DNA of 64,000 nucleotides, from positions 1,025,501 to 1,089,500 of the forward strand of contig NZ_LR134318.1 of assembly GCF_900636825.1 (NCBI RefSeq), read 5' to 3'. The notes beneath the pieces are model-generated. The model searched no databases. It was not told where the DNA came from and worked only from the letters and a program-made list of their open reading frames with translations. Shown piece by piece: positions 21,868 to 31,980 of the stretch; the first letter of the stretch is position 1, and every line of letters starts with the position of its first letter. Origin of the DNA: Pseudomonas fluorescens. Its GTDB lineage: Bacteria; Pseudomonadota; Gammaproteobacteria; Pseudomonadales; Pseudomonadaceae. The position numbers and the translations under genes are program-made.

Positions 21868-22770
21868 TCAACGCTTTGGATACTCGTGGTGCAGCTGTTC
21901 CAGCAACGCATCCTTGTCCAGCCACAGCTGGTTGATCCAGCCCTGAAACTGCAGGCGATATTCGCCATCCTGATCGTAGTTCTTGCCGATGAAGGCCGGC
22001 GGGATCTTCAGCTCTTCAAAATGCACCACCACATCGCGCACATTGCCGCTGAGCAAATCCCAGAAACCCGGACGGCCGGCCGGGTAATGAATTGTCACGT
22101 TGACGATCGACTCCAGCTGCTCGCCCATCGCATCCAGCACAAAAGCAATCCCGCCAGCCTTGGGCTTGAGCAGATATTTGAAGGGTGATTGCTGCTGCGC
22201 ATGCTTGCCTTCGGTGAAGCGCGTGCCTTCGACGAAGTTGAAAATTCCCACCGGGTTATGGCGAAACTTCGCGCAAGTCTTGCGAGTGGTTTCGAGGTCT
22301 TTGCCTTTCTTCTCCGGGTGCTTTTCCAGATACGCCTTGGAGTAGCGCTTCATGAACGGAAAGCCCAGCGCCCACCACGCCAAACCGATCACTGGCACCC
22401 AGATCAGCTCCTGCTTGAGGAAGAACTTCAGCGGTTGAATCTTGCGGTTGAGCACGTATTGCAAAACCAGAATATCGACCCAGCTCTGGTGGTTGCTGGT
22501 GATCAGGTACGAGTGCTGATAGTCGAGGCCTTGCAGGCCGCTCACGTGCCAACGGGTGCGGCGCACCAGGTTCATCCAGCCCTTGTTATTGCTGATCCAC
22601 GCTTCGTGGGTGTGGCTCATCAGCCAGGCGGCGATGCGCTGGGTCAAGGCAAACGGCAGGGCCTTGACCAGCGCCACGCAGAACAGAAACGAGCAGAGCA
22701 GGATCGTATTGAGCGCCAACAGCAGCGAGGCGATCACGCCGCGCACGGGTGCAGGTAGAAAATCCAGCAT
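21868..22770 (-). CDS. PlsC-like 1-acylglycerol-3-phosphate acyltransferase (YihG-type)
   Basis: Membrane acyltransferase of 300 residues in the PlsC/LPLAT superfamily. An N-terminal hydrophobic region (about 12-45) precedes the catalytic HX4D motif in SNHQSWVDIL, then FPFMKRYSK and the substrate motif VEGTRFTEGK. It is longer than typical PlsC (about 250) and resembles the E. coli YihG type that prefers some unsaturated acyl chains; that preference here is inference. The start at 22770 is one base before the pta stop, so pta and this gene are cotranscribed. A repeat abuts the 3' end. Confidence 0.85.
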   Translation of the reverse strand: MLDFLPAPVRGVIASLLLALNTILLCSFLFCVALVKALPFALTQRIAAWLMSHTHEAWISNNKGWMNLVRRTRWHVSGLQGLDYQHSYLITSNHQSWVDILVLQYVLNRKIQPLKFFLKQELIWVPVIGLAWWALGFPFMKRYSKAYLEKHPEKKGKDLETTRKTCAKFRHNPVGIFNFVEGTRFTEGKHAQQQSPFKYLLKPKAGGIAFVLDAMGEQLESIVNVTIHYPAGRPGFWDLLSGNVRDVVVHFEELKIPPAFIGKNYDQDGEYRLQFQGWINQLWLDKDALLEQLHHEYPKR

Positions 22771-24870
22771 TTACACATCCATAGGTCGGTTGGCGGCTTG
22801 AATCGCGGTGAGCGCGATGGTGTAGACGATGTCATCGACTTGCGCACCGCGCGGCAGGTCATTGACCGGTTTGCGCAGGCCTTGCAGCATCGGCCCGAGG
22901 CTGACGCAATCGGCACTGCGCTGCACGGCTTTATGCGTGGTGTTGCCGGTGTTCAGGTCGGGGAACACAAAGACCGTGGCGCGCCCGGCCACCTGGCTGT
23001 TCGGCGCCAGTTGTCGGGCGACTTCGGCGTTGGCAGCGGCGTCGTATTGCAGCGGACCGTCGATCAGCAACGAATGTTGTTGTTCATGGGCGAGCAGGGT
23101 GGCCTCGCGAACTTTTTCCACCTCTTCGCCTGTGGCCGATTCGCCGCTGGAATAACTGATCATTGCCACCCGTGGGGTGATGCCGAATGCCGCCGCCGAG
23201 TCGGCACTTTGCAGAGCAATCTCCGCCAGTTCTGTGGCGCTCGGATGCGGGTTCATCACGCAGTCGCCGTACACCAGCACTTCTTCCGGAAACAGCATGA
23301 AAAACACTGACGACACCAGCGTGCAACCCGGCGCTGTCTTGATCAGTTGCAGAGCCGGGCGGATGGTGTTTGCAGTGGTATTGATAACCCCGGACACCAG
23401 GCCGTCGACTTCATCCAGCGCAAGCATCATGGTGCCGATCACCACGGTGTCTTCCAGTTGCTGCTCGGCCATCGGCGCATTGAGACTCTTGGTTTTGCGC
23501 AGCGCAACCATCGGCTCGACGTAGCGCTCGCGGATCAGGTCCGGATCAAGAATCTCCAGCCCCGGCGGCAACACGATGCCCTGGGCGCGAGCGACGGCTT
23601 CGACGTCTTCCGGTTTGGCCAGCAACACGCAACGGGCGATCCCGCGTTCCTGGCAGATCGCCGCCGCTTGGACGGTGAACGGCTCGCTGCCTTCGGGCAA
23701 GACGATGCGCTTGTTCGCCGCTTGTGCGCGCTGAATCAATTGATAACGGAACACCGCTGGCGACAGGCGCATTTCCCGCGGTGTGCCGCAGCGCTGGTGA
23801 AGCCATTTGGCGTCGAGGTGGCTGGCAACGAAATCGGTGATGATTTCCGCACGCTCGCGGTCATCAATGGGGATTTCCTTGTTCAGACCATTGAGCAGGT
23901 TGGCGGTGTCGTAGGAACCGGTGCTCACCGACAATACCGGCAAACCGGCCTGCAACGCCCCACGGCACAGATCCATGATGCGCGGGTCGGGCAGGGTGTC
24001 GCTGGTCAGCAGCAGGCCGGCCAAAGGTACGCCGTTGATCGCAGCGAGGCTGACGGCGAGGATGATGTCATCGCGATCCCCCGGCGTTACCACCAGCACG
24101 CCGGGCTTGAGCAACTCGACGGTGTTGCGCATCGTGCGTGCGCAAATGATGATTTTGCTCATCCGGCGGGTTTCGTAATCACCGGCATTGAGTACTTGCG
24201 CGCCCATCAGGTCGGCAACGTCGCGGGTGCGTGGTGCGTTGAGTTCCGGCTGGTATGGAATGCAGCCGAGCAGGCGGAAATCACCGCTGCGCAACAATGG
24301 CGAATGCTCCTTCAGACGCGTGGCGAAGACGTCCATGCTCTCATCGGTTTTGACCTTGTTGAGGATCACACCAAGGACTTTCGGGTCTTTCGGGCCGCCG
24401 AACAATTGCGCCTGCAACTCGACCCGGCCGGACAGCTCCGCAAGCACTTCGTTTTCCGGCGCCGAGACCAGAATCACCTCGGCATCAAGGCTTTTGGCCA
24501 AGTGCAGATTGACCCGCGCGGCATAGCTGGCGCTGCGCGTCGGCACCATGCCTTCGACGACCAGCACGTCTTTGCCAATGGCGGCCTGTTGATACAGGGT
24601 GATGATTTCTTCGAGCAACTCGTCGAGTTGCCCGTCGCCGAGCATGCGCTCAACGTGGGCCAGGCCCAGCGGCTGGGGCGGTTTGAGGCCATGGGTGCGC
24701 GCCACCAGTTCGGTAGAGCGCTCAGGGCCGGTGTCACCCGGATGCGGTTGGGCGATCGGCTTGAAGAAGCCGACTTTCAGCCCGGCTCGCTCAAGCGTAC
24801 GCACCAGCCCGAGGCTGATGGAGGTCAGACCCACACCAAAATCGGTGGGTGCGATAAAAAAAGTTTGCAT
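22771..24870 (-). CDS. pta: Phosphate acetyltransferase Pta (long form)
   Basis: Interconverts acetyl-CoA and acetyl phosphate. The 699 residues are the long, multidomain form: an N-terminal P-loop-like BioD/CobQ-type domain (FFIAPTDFGVGLTSISLGL), a central DRTGG domain at about residues 220-340, and the C-terminal PTA catalytic domain from about 375 (RIVLPEGSEPFTV, FPDLNTGN). No ackA lies beside it in this window; in pseudomonads these genes can be adjacent, so the partner may be elsewhere. Start ATG at 24870 follows a GAGAATTCCC leader. Confidence 0.95.
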   Translation of the reverse strand: MQTFFIAPTDFGVGLTSISLGLVRTLERAGLKVGFFKPIAQPHPGDTGPERSTELVARTHGLKPPQPLGLAHVERMLGDGQLDELLEEIITLYQQAAIGKDVLVVEGMVPTRSASYAARVNLHLAKSLDAEVILVSAPENEVLAELSGRVELQAQLFGGPKDPKVLGVILNKVKTDESMDVFATRLKEHSPLLRSGDFRLLGCIPYQPELNAPRTRDVADLMGAQVLNAGDYETRRMSKIIICARTMRNTVELLKPGVLVVTPGDRDDIILAVSLAAINGVPLAGLLLTSDTLPDPRIMDLCRGALQAGLPVLSVSTGSYDTANLLNGLNKEIPIDDRERAEIITDFVASHLDAKWLHQRCGTPREMRLSPAVFRYQLIQRAQAANKRIVLPEGSEPFTVQAAAICQERGIARCVLLAKPEDVEAVARAQGIVLPPGLEILDPDLIRERYVEPMVALRKTKSLNAPMAEQQLEDTVVIGTMMLALDEVDGLVSGVINTTANTIRPALQLIKTAPGCTLVSSVFFMLFPEEVLVYGDCVMNPHPSATELAEIALQSADSAAAFGITPRVAMISYSSGESATGEEVEKVREATLLAHEQQHSLLIDGPLQYDAAANAEVARQLAPNSQVAGRATVFVFPDLNTGNTTHKAVQRSADCVSLGPMLQGLRKPVNDLPRGAQVDDIVYTIALTAIQAANRPMDV

Positions 24871-24921
24871 GGGAATTCTCTATGCAAGGGTGCAGGCCCA
24901 TGTCTGGCCGACTACTGAAAT

Positions 24922-25218
24922 TCAGTCGCCAAGGTTATCGCTAACCGGGCCTTGTGCGCACCAACCGCAGGCAAAGGGTTGACCTGTTTTTTCAATACGT
25001 TGCGCCGCATCCATGACCCAGGCGCGGGATTGCCACGGCGGCTGATGGCGTAGATGCTGGGTGTGGCCACAGGAAAGCTCGACGACCCAATGGCCCTCTT
25101 CATCCTGATGGAAGCCTGTGATCGTCGAAACCCGTTTGTCCGGGTTGTGTTCGCTTTCGCGCGATTGCTTCGCTAAACTTGGCCTTTCTATATTCTTCTG
25201 CAAAAGGTCTCGCCCCAT
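24922..25218 (-). CDS. DUF3565 domain protein
   Basis: Small protein of up to 98 residues with the DUF3565 core: GFHQDEEGHWVVELSCGHTQ, HLRHQPPWQSR and a C-terminal CGWC. The conserved cysteines and histidines (CGHTQHLRH, CGWC) suggest a metal site, which is inference. Function is unknown. The start is uncertain: the ATG at 25218 is written in the same CATG that starts slyD on the other strand, and shorter starts (a TTG soon after) are possible because homologues begin close to GFHQDE. Divergent from slyD. Confidence 0.7.
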   Translation of the reverse strand: MGRDLLQKNIERPSLAKQSRESEHNPDKRVSTITGFHQDEEGHWVVELSCGHTQHLRHQPPWQSRAWVMDAAQRIEKTGQPFACGWCAQGPVSDNLGD

Positions 25219-25702
25219 GCTGATCGCCGCCAATAAGGCTGTCTCCATCGACTATACCCTGACCAACGACGCTGGTGAGGTCATCGACAGCTCCGCCGGC
25301 GGCGCTCCGCTGGTTTACCTGCAAGGCGCAGGCAACATCATCCCGGGCCTGGAAAAAGCTCTGGAAGGCAAAGCGGTCGGTGACGAACTGCAAGTTGCCG
25401 TTGAACCGGAAGACGCTTACGGCGAATACGCCGCCGAGCTGGTCAGCACCCTGAGCCGCAGCATGTTCGAAGGCGTTGACGAGCTGGAAGTCGGCATGCA
25501 GTTCCACGCTTCGGCGCCGGACGGCCAGATGCAGATCGTCACCATTCGTGACCTGGACGGCGACGACGTAACTGTCGACGGCAACCACCCACTGGCTGGT
25601 CAGCGTCTGAACTTCCAAGTGAAGATCGTTGATATCCGTGATGCCAGCCAGGAAGAAATCGCTCATGGTCACGTCCATGGCGAAGGTGGCCATCACCACT
25701 GA
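25217..25702 (+). CDS. slyD: FKBP-type peptidyl-prolyl isomerase SlyD
   Basis: Cytoplasmic prolyl isomerase and chaperone, 161 residues from the ATG at 25217 (MLIAANKAVSIDYTLTND). It has the split FKBP domain, with LVYLQGAGNIIPGLEKALEG, an inserted IF chaperone domain at about residues 70-130 (EPEDAYGEYAAELV), and a short histidine-rich tail HGHVHGEGGHHH. In E. coli SlyD a longer tail binds nickel for hydrogenase maturation; this tail is shorter but could still bind metal. A terminator follows at once. Confidence 0.93.
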   Translation: MLIAANKAVSIDYTLTNDAGEVIDSSAGGAPLVYLQGAGNIIPGLEKALEGKAVGDELQVAVEPEDAYGEYAAELVSTLSRSMFEGVDELEVGMQFHASAPDGQMQIVTIRDLDGDDVTVDGNHPLAGQRLNFQVKIVDIRDASQEEIAHGHVHGEGGHHH

Positions 25703-25729
25703 TTTTCTGCGCTAAGCTTCGAGTACTGG

Positions 25730-25753
25730 AGAGGCGCCTGTGGGCGCCTTTTT
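25730..25753 (+). terminator. Rho-independent terminator after slyD
   Basis: Stem AGGCGCC/GGCGCCT with loop TGTG, then a run of T. Confidence 0.85.
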
Positions 25754-25825
25754 AGTCCGCGGCTGTCCTTGGTGGCCTCGCCAAGTGGCTGTTTCGAGTA
25801 GAACACCGGAATCCTGGAGTACGTC

Positions 25826-26308
25826 ATGAGTGCTTTTCACGACCTTAAGTTGACAGCCCTGGATGGTCAGGAGCTACCGCTGGCGCCGTTCAAGGGCCAA
25901 GTCGTGCTGGTGGTCAACGTCGCCTCCAAATGCGGCTTGACCCCTCAGTACGCGGCACTGGAAAACCTCTATCAGCAGTTCAAAGACAAAGGCTTCAGCG
26001 TGCTGGGCCTGCCGTGCAACCAGTTTGCCGGTCAGGAACCAGGCTCGGAAAAAGAAATCCAGGAATTCTGCAGCCTCAATTATGGCGTGACGTTTCCGCT
26101 GGCGAGCAAACTGGAAGTCAACGGTCACGAACGGCATCAGTTGTACCGCTTGCTGGCGGGCGAGGGCGCCGAGTTTCCCGGTGATATCACCTGGAATTTC
26201 GAGAAATTCCTGCTCGGCAAGGATGGCCGGGTGCTGGCGCGGTTCTCGCCGCGTACGGCGCCGGATGATCCGACTGTGATTGCCGCGATCGAAAAAGCGC
26301 TGAGCTGA
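25826..26308 (+). CDS. Glutathione peroxidase family thiol peroxidase
   Basis: A 160-residue thiol peroxidase that reduces hydroperoxides. Catalytic cysteine C36 is in NVASKCGLTPQY in place of selenocysteine. The glutamine of the catalytic tetrad is in GLPCNQFAGQEPGS (Q70) and the tryptophan in TWNFEKFL. The second cysteine in GLPCNQ and another in EEFCSLNYG-like context (EFCSLNYG) suggest thioredoxin may recycle it rather than glutathione, as for many bacterial members; this is inference. A good GGAG site lies upstream. Repeats follow. Confidence 0.93.
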   Translation: MSAFHDLKLTALDGQELPLAPFKGQVVLVVNVASKCGLTPQYAALENLYQQFKDKGFSVLGLPCNQFAGQEPGSEKEIQEFCSLNYGVTFPLASKLEVNGHERHQLYRLLAGEGAEFPGDITWNFEKFLLGKDGRVLARFSPRTAPDDPTVIAAIEKALS

Positions 26309-26317
26309 TCAAGCAAG

Positions 26318-26396
26318 ATCAAAAGATCGCAGCCTTCGGCAGCTCCTACAGGTGACCTCAAACCCCGTGTAGGAGCTGCCGAAGGCTGCGATCTTT
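26318..26396. repeat. Paired REP-like palindrome, GTAGGAGCTGCC family
   Basis: Two inverted units (AAGATCGCAGCCTTCGGCAG ... and GTAGGAGCTGCCGAAGGCTG ...) around a short centre. It fills the gap between the peroxidase gene and the OYE gene. Confidence 0.9.
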
Positions 26397-26502
26397 GCTT
26401 TTCAAGCTTTTAATCCTCAATCACCCAAATCAATAGTGCTGTTCAAAGGGCTCGCGCCTCCATATTATCGTCGTCATAAAGTCATCTCTGTGGAGCCTCT
26501 CG

Positions 26503-27606
26503 ATGCCCGTTCAAGCCTTGTTCAAACCGTTCCACCTCGGTTCCCTCGAATTGCCGACCCGTGTGGTCATGGCGCCAATGACCCGCTCGTTCTCCCCAGG
26601 CGGCGTGCCCAATTCCAAAGTCATCGAATACTACCGCCGTCGCGCGGCCGCGGGCGTTGGTTTGATCATCACCGAAGGCACCACTGTCGATCATATTGCC
26701 TCCAACGGTTACCCGAACGTGCCGCAATTTTTCGGTGACGCGCCACTGGCCGGCTGGAAGAAAGTCGTCGACGCCGTACACGCCGAAGGCGGCAAGATCG
26801 TCCCGCAACTGTGGCACGTCGGCAGCGTCCGCCGCATCGGCACCGAGCCGGACGCCAGCGTGCCGGGTTATGGGCCGTCGGAAAAACTCAAGGACGGTCA
26901 GGTCGTGGTTCACGGCATGACCAAACAGGACATTCAGGATGTAATCGCCGCGTTCGCCCAGGCTGCGAAGGACGCGCAGAGCATCGGCATGGATGGCGTG
27001 GAAATCCACGGCGCCCACGGTTATCTGGTCGACCAGTTCTTCTGGGAAGGCAGCAACCAGCGCACCGACGAATACGGCGGTAGCCTGGCCAATCGTTCGC
27101 GTTTCGCCATCGAATTGATTCAAGCGGTGCGCGCGGCGGTCGGCGAAGGTTTCCCGATCATCTTCCGGTTCTCGCAATGGAAGCAGCAGGATTACACCGC
27201 ACGCTTGGTGCAAACCCCCGAAGCGCTGGGTGAGTTTCTCAAGCCGCTATCGGACGCCGGCGTGGATATTTTCCACTGCTCGACGCGGCGTTTCTGGGAG
27301 CCGGAATTCGACGGCTCTGAGCTGAACCTGGCCGGCTGGACGCGCAAGCTGACTGGCAAGCCGACCATCACCGTTGGTAGCGTGGGCCTCGACGGCGAGT
27401 TCCTGCAGTTCATGGTCAACACCGACAAGGTTGCCCAGCCGGCCAGTCTGGAAAACCTGCTGGAGCGCCTGAATAAAGAGGAGTTCGATCTCGTGGCCGT
27501 GGGCCGTGCACTATTGGTCGATCCGGACTGGGCGCAGAAAGTCCGCGAGGGGCGAGAGCAGGATATTCTGCCGTTCAGCCGTGAGGCGTTGATGACGCTG
27601 GTTTAA
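26503..27606 (+). CDS. Old Yellow Enzyme family NADH:flavin oxidoreductase
   Basis: FMN-dependent ene-reductase of 367 residues. The TIM-barrel starts LFKPFHLGSLELPTRVVMAP with MTRSFSP, and the substrate-binding and catalytic motif is HGAHGYLVDQFFW, followed by NQRTDEYGGS and NRSRF. FMN phosphate contacts lie near VGSVGLDGEF and VAVGRALLVDPDW. Related Pseudomonas enzymes such as XenB reduce xenobiotics and activated alkenes. The physiological substrate cannot be read from sequence. AGCCTC precedes the ATG; no operon partner. Confidence 0.9.
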   Translation: MPVQALFKPFHLGSLELPTRVVMAPMTRSFSPGGVPNSKVIEYYRRRAAAGVGLIITEGTTVDHIASNGYPNVPQFFGDAPLAGWKKVVDAVHAEGGKIVPQLWHVGSVRRIGTEPDASVPGYGPSEKLKDGQVVVHGMTKQDIQDVIAAFAQAAKDAQSIGMDGVEIHGAHGYLVDQFFWEGSNQRTDEYGGSLANRSRFAIELIQAVRAAVGEGFPIIFRFSQWKQQDYTARLVQTPEALGEFLKPLSDAGVDIFHCSTRRFWEPEFDGSELNLAGWTRKLTGKPTITVGSVGLDGEFLQFMVNTDKVAQPASLENLLERLNKEEFDLVAVGRALLVDPDWAQKVREGREQDILPFSREALMTLV

Positions 27607-27621
27607 ATGTAGTACTCGCGG

Positions 27622-27722
27622 ACGCTATCGCTGGCAAGCCAGCTCCCACAGGTTTCTCTGGTGTTCACAAAAGCTGTGTTCACCGCAGATCACCGTGGGA
27701 GCTGGCTTGCCAGCGATGGCGG
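27622..27722. repeat. Inverted repeat pair, TGGCAAGCCAGCTCCCAC family
   Basis: ATCGCTGGCAAGCCAGCTCC CAC at 27627-27649 is inverted at 27694-27719 (GTGGGAGCTGGCTTGCCAGC). It differs from the GTAGGAGCTGCC family. It lies between convergent OYE and glycosyltransferase genes. Confidence 0.85.
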
Positions 27723-27741
27723 CTTCAAAGTCAGCAATTGT

Positions 27742-28917
27742 TCAAGGTAATGTCTGCGCATTCGGGACAACCAACTCCCCCACACAAGCCCCACGCAAAT
27801 GGCTCTCAAACTGCTCGATAACCGCCGCCCATCCCTGGCGACTCGCGTGTTGCCGCGCATTCAGCCGCACACAGCGTAATCTTTCATCCTCTTCCAATAA
27901 CCACACCGCCGCCTCGCAGAACGCCTGTTCATCACCCGGCATCGCCAACACGCCGCTGTAGCCGTGGCGAATGTGCTGCGCCGCCGCTGCCTGATCGTAA
28001 GCCACCACGCCCAGCCCGGAAGCCAACGCCTCCAGCACCACATTGCCGAACGTCTCAGTCATGCTTGGGAACAGAAACAGATCACCGGACGCATAATGCG
28101 CGGCTAACGTCTCGCCCCGCTGGGCGCCGCAGAAAATCGCTTCAGGCATTTCCTTTTCCAGCGCCAGCCGTTGCGGCCCGTCGCCGACCACGATCAGTTT
28201 CAGATTGCGCTGTGGATAAGTGCTGCGCAGCGTTTCAAAGCTGCGCTTGAGCAAGGGCAGATTTTTCTCCGGTGCGAGGCGTCCTACGTGAATCACGGCA
28301 ATGTCGCGCTCGCTCAAACCCCATTGCTCGCGCAGTGCACTCAGCCGTTTGCTTGGGTGAAACAATTGGCTGTCCACTCCGCGCGACAACAACGCCAGCC
28401 GCTCGAAATGCCGCCGTTCCAGCTCCAGGTGCTGGCTGAGGCTGGGCACGAGGGTCATCGCCGAGCGGTTGTGAAACCAGCGCAAGTAATGGGTGAGCAT
28501 CCGCGTCAGCAGGCCGAAACCGTACTGACTGGTGTATTGCTGAAAGTTGGTATGAAAGCCGCTCACCACGGCAATTTTCAAGCGCCGCGCTGCGCGTAAC
28601 GCCGACAACCCCAGCGGCCCTTCGGTGGCGATGTACAGTACATCGGGACGCTGGCGTTTCCAGCGGCGCAGCAGTTTGTGCATTGACGACTGCCCCCATT
28701 GCAGCCCCGGATACCCCGGCAACGGCCAGCCACGACACAGCAACACGGCGTCATCTTCACTGCGCTGCGGATCAATCGCCTGACGCGGGCGCACCAGATC
28801 CACTTCATGCCCGCGCGCGCGCAAGCCATCGCACAAGCGGCCAAGGGTGTTGGCCACGCCGTTGATTTCCGGTGGGAAGGTTTCGCTGATGAGGGTGATG
28901 CGCAGAGCTGTCGTCAT
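27742..28917 (-). CDS. GT4-family glycosyltransferase
   Basis: A 391-residue glycosyltransferase with two Rossmann domains (GT-B). The N-terminal domain begins ITLISETFPPEINGVANTLG, and the C-terminal donor-binding domain contains VIHVGRLAPEKNLPLL, LIVVGDGPQR and the E-x7-E motif in SMTETFGNVVLEALASG. The N-terminal ETFPPEINGVAN is characteristic of the PimB/MgtA-like subgroup that uses nucleotide-mannose or glucose on lipid acceptors; acceptor and donor here are unknown. It stands alone, not in a polysaccharide cluster. Confidence 0.88.
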   Translation of the reverse strand: MTTALRITLISETFPPEINGVANTLGRLCDGLRARGHEVDLVRPRQAIDPQRSEDDAVLLCRGWPLPGYPGLQWGQSSMHKLLRRWKRQRPDVLYIATEGPLGLSALRAARRLKIAVVSGFHTNFQQYTSQYGFGLLTRMLTHYLRWFHNRSAMTLVPSLSQHLELERRHFERLALLSRGVDSQLFHPSKRLSALREQWGLSERDIAVIHVGRLAPEKNLPLLKRSFETLRSTYPQRNLKLIVVGDGPQRLALEKEMPEAIFCGAQRGETLAAHYASGDLFLFPSMTETFGNVVLEALASGLGVVAYDQAAAAQHIRHGYSGVLAMPGDEQAFCEAAVWLLEEDERLRCVRLNARQHASRQGWAAVIEQFESHLRGACVGELVVPNAQTLP

Positions 28918-28981
28918 GGCCTCAGTGTCGACTGAGGCCGTGTCGTCGTTATGACGCTCGGATGATGGATTTGTGACGCGC

Positions 28982-29734
28982 TCAGCGCTCGATCAACAGG
29001 TTCTCGGCGCCACGCTCACGTACCCAGAATAACGTCGCCCCGGCCACCGCAGCCGGCATCATCAGGATGTTGACCACCGGAATCAGCAGCACCAGATAGA
29101 CGATCCCGCCAAAACTCATGCTCTGCCAGCGCTTTTGACGCAACCAGGCGAGCATCTCGTTCCAGCCGAGTTTGTGGTTGTCCGCCGGGTAGTCGATGTA
29201 CTGGATCGCCATCATCCACACGCCGAACAAAAGCCACAGCGGCGCGGCGACGATATTCACTACCGGGATGAACGAGAGGATAAACAAACCGATGGCACGG
29301 GGCAGGAAGTAGCCCAGCTTGCGCATTTCCCGGGCAAAAGTACGCGGAACCATTGCGATCAATTCGCCCCAGCTGAAGGCCGGGAAGTCATCCGTGCCAC
29401 GCACCACCACCTCGACTTTTTCCGCGAGGAAACCGTTGAACGGCGCGGCGATGACATTGGCGAGCAGGGTGAAGGTAAAAAACACCATCAGCGCCACTAG
29501 CACCACGAATAATGGCCAGAGGATGTAACTCAGGAAACTCAGCCATTCAGGCAGCGATGGCATCAGGGTATCGACCCACAGGCTGAACTGGTAGCCGGCC
29601 AGATAGATCAAACCGACGAACAGCACCAGGTTGATCGCCAGCGGCAGCAACACGAACAGGCGCAGGCCGGGACTCAAGACCAGTTTGAGACCTTCACGCA
29701 GGTATTGCGGGCCGGACAGAACAGGGGCGGGCAT
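28982..29734 (-). CDS. cysZ: Sulfate transporter CysZ
   Basis: Inner-membrane protein of 250 residues of the CysZ/EI24 family, which imports sulfate. It shows about four long hydrophobic segments ([76 protein letters not shown]) and the conserved [10 protein letters not shown]. The helix segments with VVN pairs are typical. Divergent from trxB, so a link to reductive sulfur metabolism is plausible; the sulfate activation genes lie 8 kb away. Confidence 0.88.
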   Translation of the reverse strand: MPAPVLSGPQYLREGLKLVLSPGLRLFVLLPLAINLVLFVGLIYLAGYQFSLWVDTLMPSLPEWLSFLSYILWPLFVVLVALMVFFTFTLLANVIAAPFNGFLAEKVEVVVRGTDDFPAFSWGELIAMVPRTFAREMRKLGYFLPRAIGLFILSFIPVVNIVAAPLWLLFGVWMMAIQYIDYPADNHKLGWNEMLAWLRQKRWQSMSFGGIVYLVLLIPVVNILMMPAAVAGATLFWVRERGAENLLIER

Positions 29735-31007
<1,273 letters not shown>

Positions 31008-31017
31008 ATCGCAGACA

Positions 31018-31050
31018 CAAAAAAACCGGCCAGATTGGCCGGTTTTTTTT
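31018..31050 (+). terminator. Rho-independent terminator of trxB
   Basis: Stem AACCGGCCA/TGGCCGGTT with a three-base loop, preceded by a run of A and followed by eight T. Works on both strands by symmetry. Confidence 0.95.
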
Positions 31051-31053
31051 GCA

Positions 31054-31242
31054 AATCAAAAGATCGCAGCCTGCGGCAGCTCCTACAAGGGTTTGATCGT
31101 TCCCACGCTCTGCGTGGGAATGCCTCATCTGGACGCTCTGCGCCCGTTGGGACGCGGAGCGTCCCCGGCTGCATTCCCACGCGGAGCGTGGGAACGATCA
31201 GATCAGGGTAGGAGCTGCCGAAGGCTGCGATCTTTTGATCTT
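31054..31242. repeat. GTAGGAGCTGCC repeat pair interrupted by a second palindromic element
   Basis: The outer units (AAAGATCGCAGCCTGCGGCA ... and GTAGGAGCTGCCGAAGGCTG ...) are those of the common pair, but the centre is replaced by a 105-bp element at 31095-31199. That element starts GATCGTTCCCACGCTCTGCG and ends as its inverse (GCGTGGGAACGATC). One repeat family has entered another. Confidence 0.9.
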
Positions 31243-31245
31243 GAA

Positions 31246-31584
31246 TCAGCGGCGGGTCAGCGGTTGGGCGGTGAACTTCACACCGGCCAGGCCATGCTTG
31301 ATCAGCGCACGGATATTGCCGTGATCGCTGCCCTCAGGCGTCGCAACCACCGCGCGGTAGTGCTCACCGAACGCCAGTAGCGCTTCGTCATCGCTCAGAC
31401 CTTCCAGCAGCGCCAGGCCCAGAGTCTTGCACGAACCTTCGTTCTGCCCGGCGGCATTCTCCACGCCGCCATTGTTGAAAGCTTGCGGCTGATAATCGTA
31501 GCCGGCGGCAATGAACGCCAGGGTGTCGGCGAAAGCGTGTTCACCGCTTTTCAGGCTGGCGCGCAAAGTGTTCAGATCACTCAT
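31246..31584 (-). CDS. HopJ-type protein
   Basis: A 112-residue protein of the HopJ family (LRASLKSGEHAFADTLAFIA, YDYQPQAFNNGGVENAAGQN, EGSCKTLGLALLEGLS, CFGEHYR-like LAFGEHYRAVV). The name comes from a type III effector candidate of plant pathogens, but the family is widespread in free-living gamma-proteobacteria and nothing here indicates a secretion system. Function unknown. Its start overlaps the preceding DUF1244 gene by 8 bases, so the two are coupled. The ATG at 31584 matches homologues; the longer frame is the DUF1244 gene read out of frame. Confidence 0.85.
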   Translation of the reverse strand: MSDLNTLRASLKSGEHAFADTLAFIAAGYDYQPQAFNNGGVENAAGQNEGSCKTLGLALLEGLSDDEALLAFGEHYRAVVATPEGSDHGNIRALIKHGLAGVKFTAQPLTRR

Positions 31585-31873
31585 GGGTTTTTCCTTTGGC
31601 GAAGGCTGCTTGTTGGTCAGCGCTGGCTTCTTGCTGAAATTGGGCTTTCCACTCGGCGTAAGGCATGCCGTAAACCACTTCACGGGCGTCGTCCAGGCTG
31701 ACGTCGATCTGGCGTGCGTCCGCTTCGGCCTTGTACCACTTCGACAGACAGTTGCGACAAAACCCCGCGAGGTTCATCAGGTCAATGTTCTGCACATCCT
31801 TGCGGCTGTCCAGATGGGCGACCAGCCGACGAAAAGCGGCGGCTTCGAGTTCGAGGCGTTGTTGATCAGTCAT
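31577..31873 (-). CDS. DUF1244 domain protein
   Basis: A 98-residue protein of the DUF1244 family, with EAAAFRRLVAHLDSRKDVQN, IDLMNLAGFCRNCLSKWYK and the acidic DVSLDDAREVVYGMPYAEWK. The FCRNCL cysteine pair is conserved. Function is unknown. From the ATG at 31873 it matches homologues; an upstream 13-residue extension runs into repeat sequence and is rejected. First gene of a two-gene unit with the HopJ-type gene. Confidence 0.87.
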   Translation of the reverse strand: MTDQQRLELEAAAFRRLVAHLDSRKDVQNIDLMNLAGFCRNCLSKWYKAEADARQIDVSLDDAREVVYGMPYAEWKAQFQQEASADQQAAFAKGKTHE

Positions 31874-31896
31874 GGGAGTCTCTGCGAGACAGCTCT

Positions 31897-31980
31897 GAGC
31901 GGCGAGCTTCAAGCTGCAAGATGGGTGGCGGTGATACGAAGTTTACAGCTTGCCGCTTGAAGCTTGAAGCTAGCGGCTCG
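31897..31980. repeat. AAGCGGCAAGCT-family repeat pair without a gene
   Basis: AGCGGCGAGCTTCAAGCTGC at the left and CAGCTTGCCGCTTGAAGCTT followed by GAAGCTAGCGG at the right, with a 30-bp centre. The same family frames the four-helix gene at 19.3-19.8 kb; here nothing lies between. Confidence 0.8.

Noticed and set aside
31246..31584. Type III secretion effector, as the HopJ name suggests
   Set aside because: HopJ-type proteins are widespread in non-pathogens, and no secretion, chaperone or hrp-box signal is visible here.
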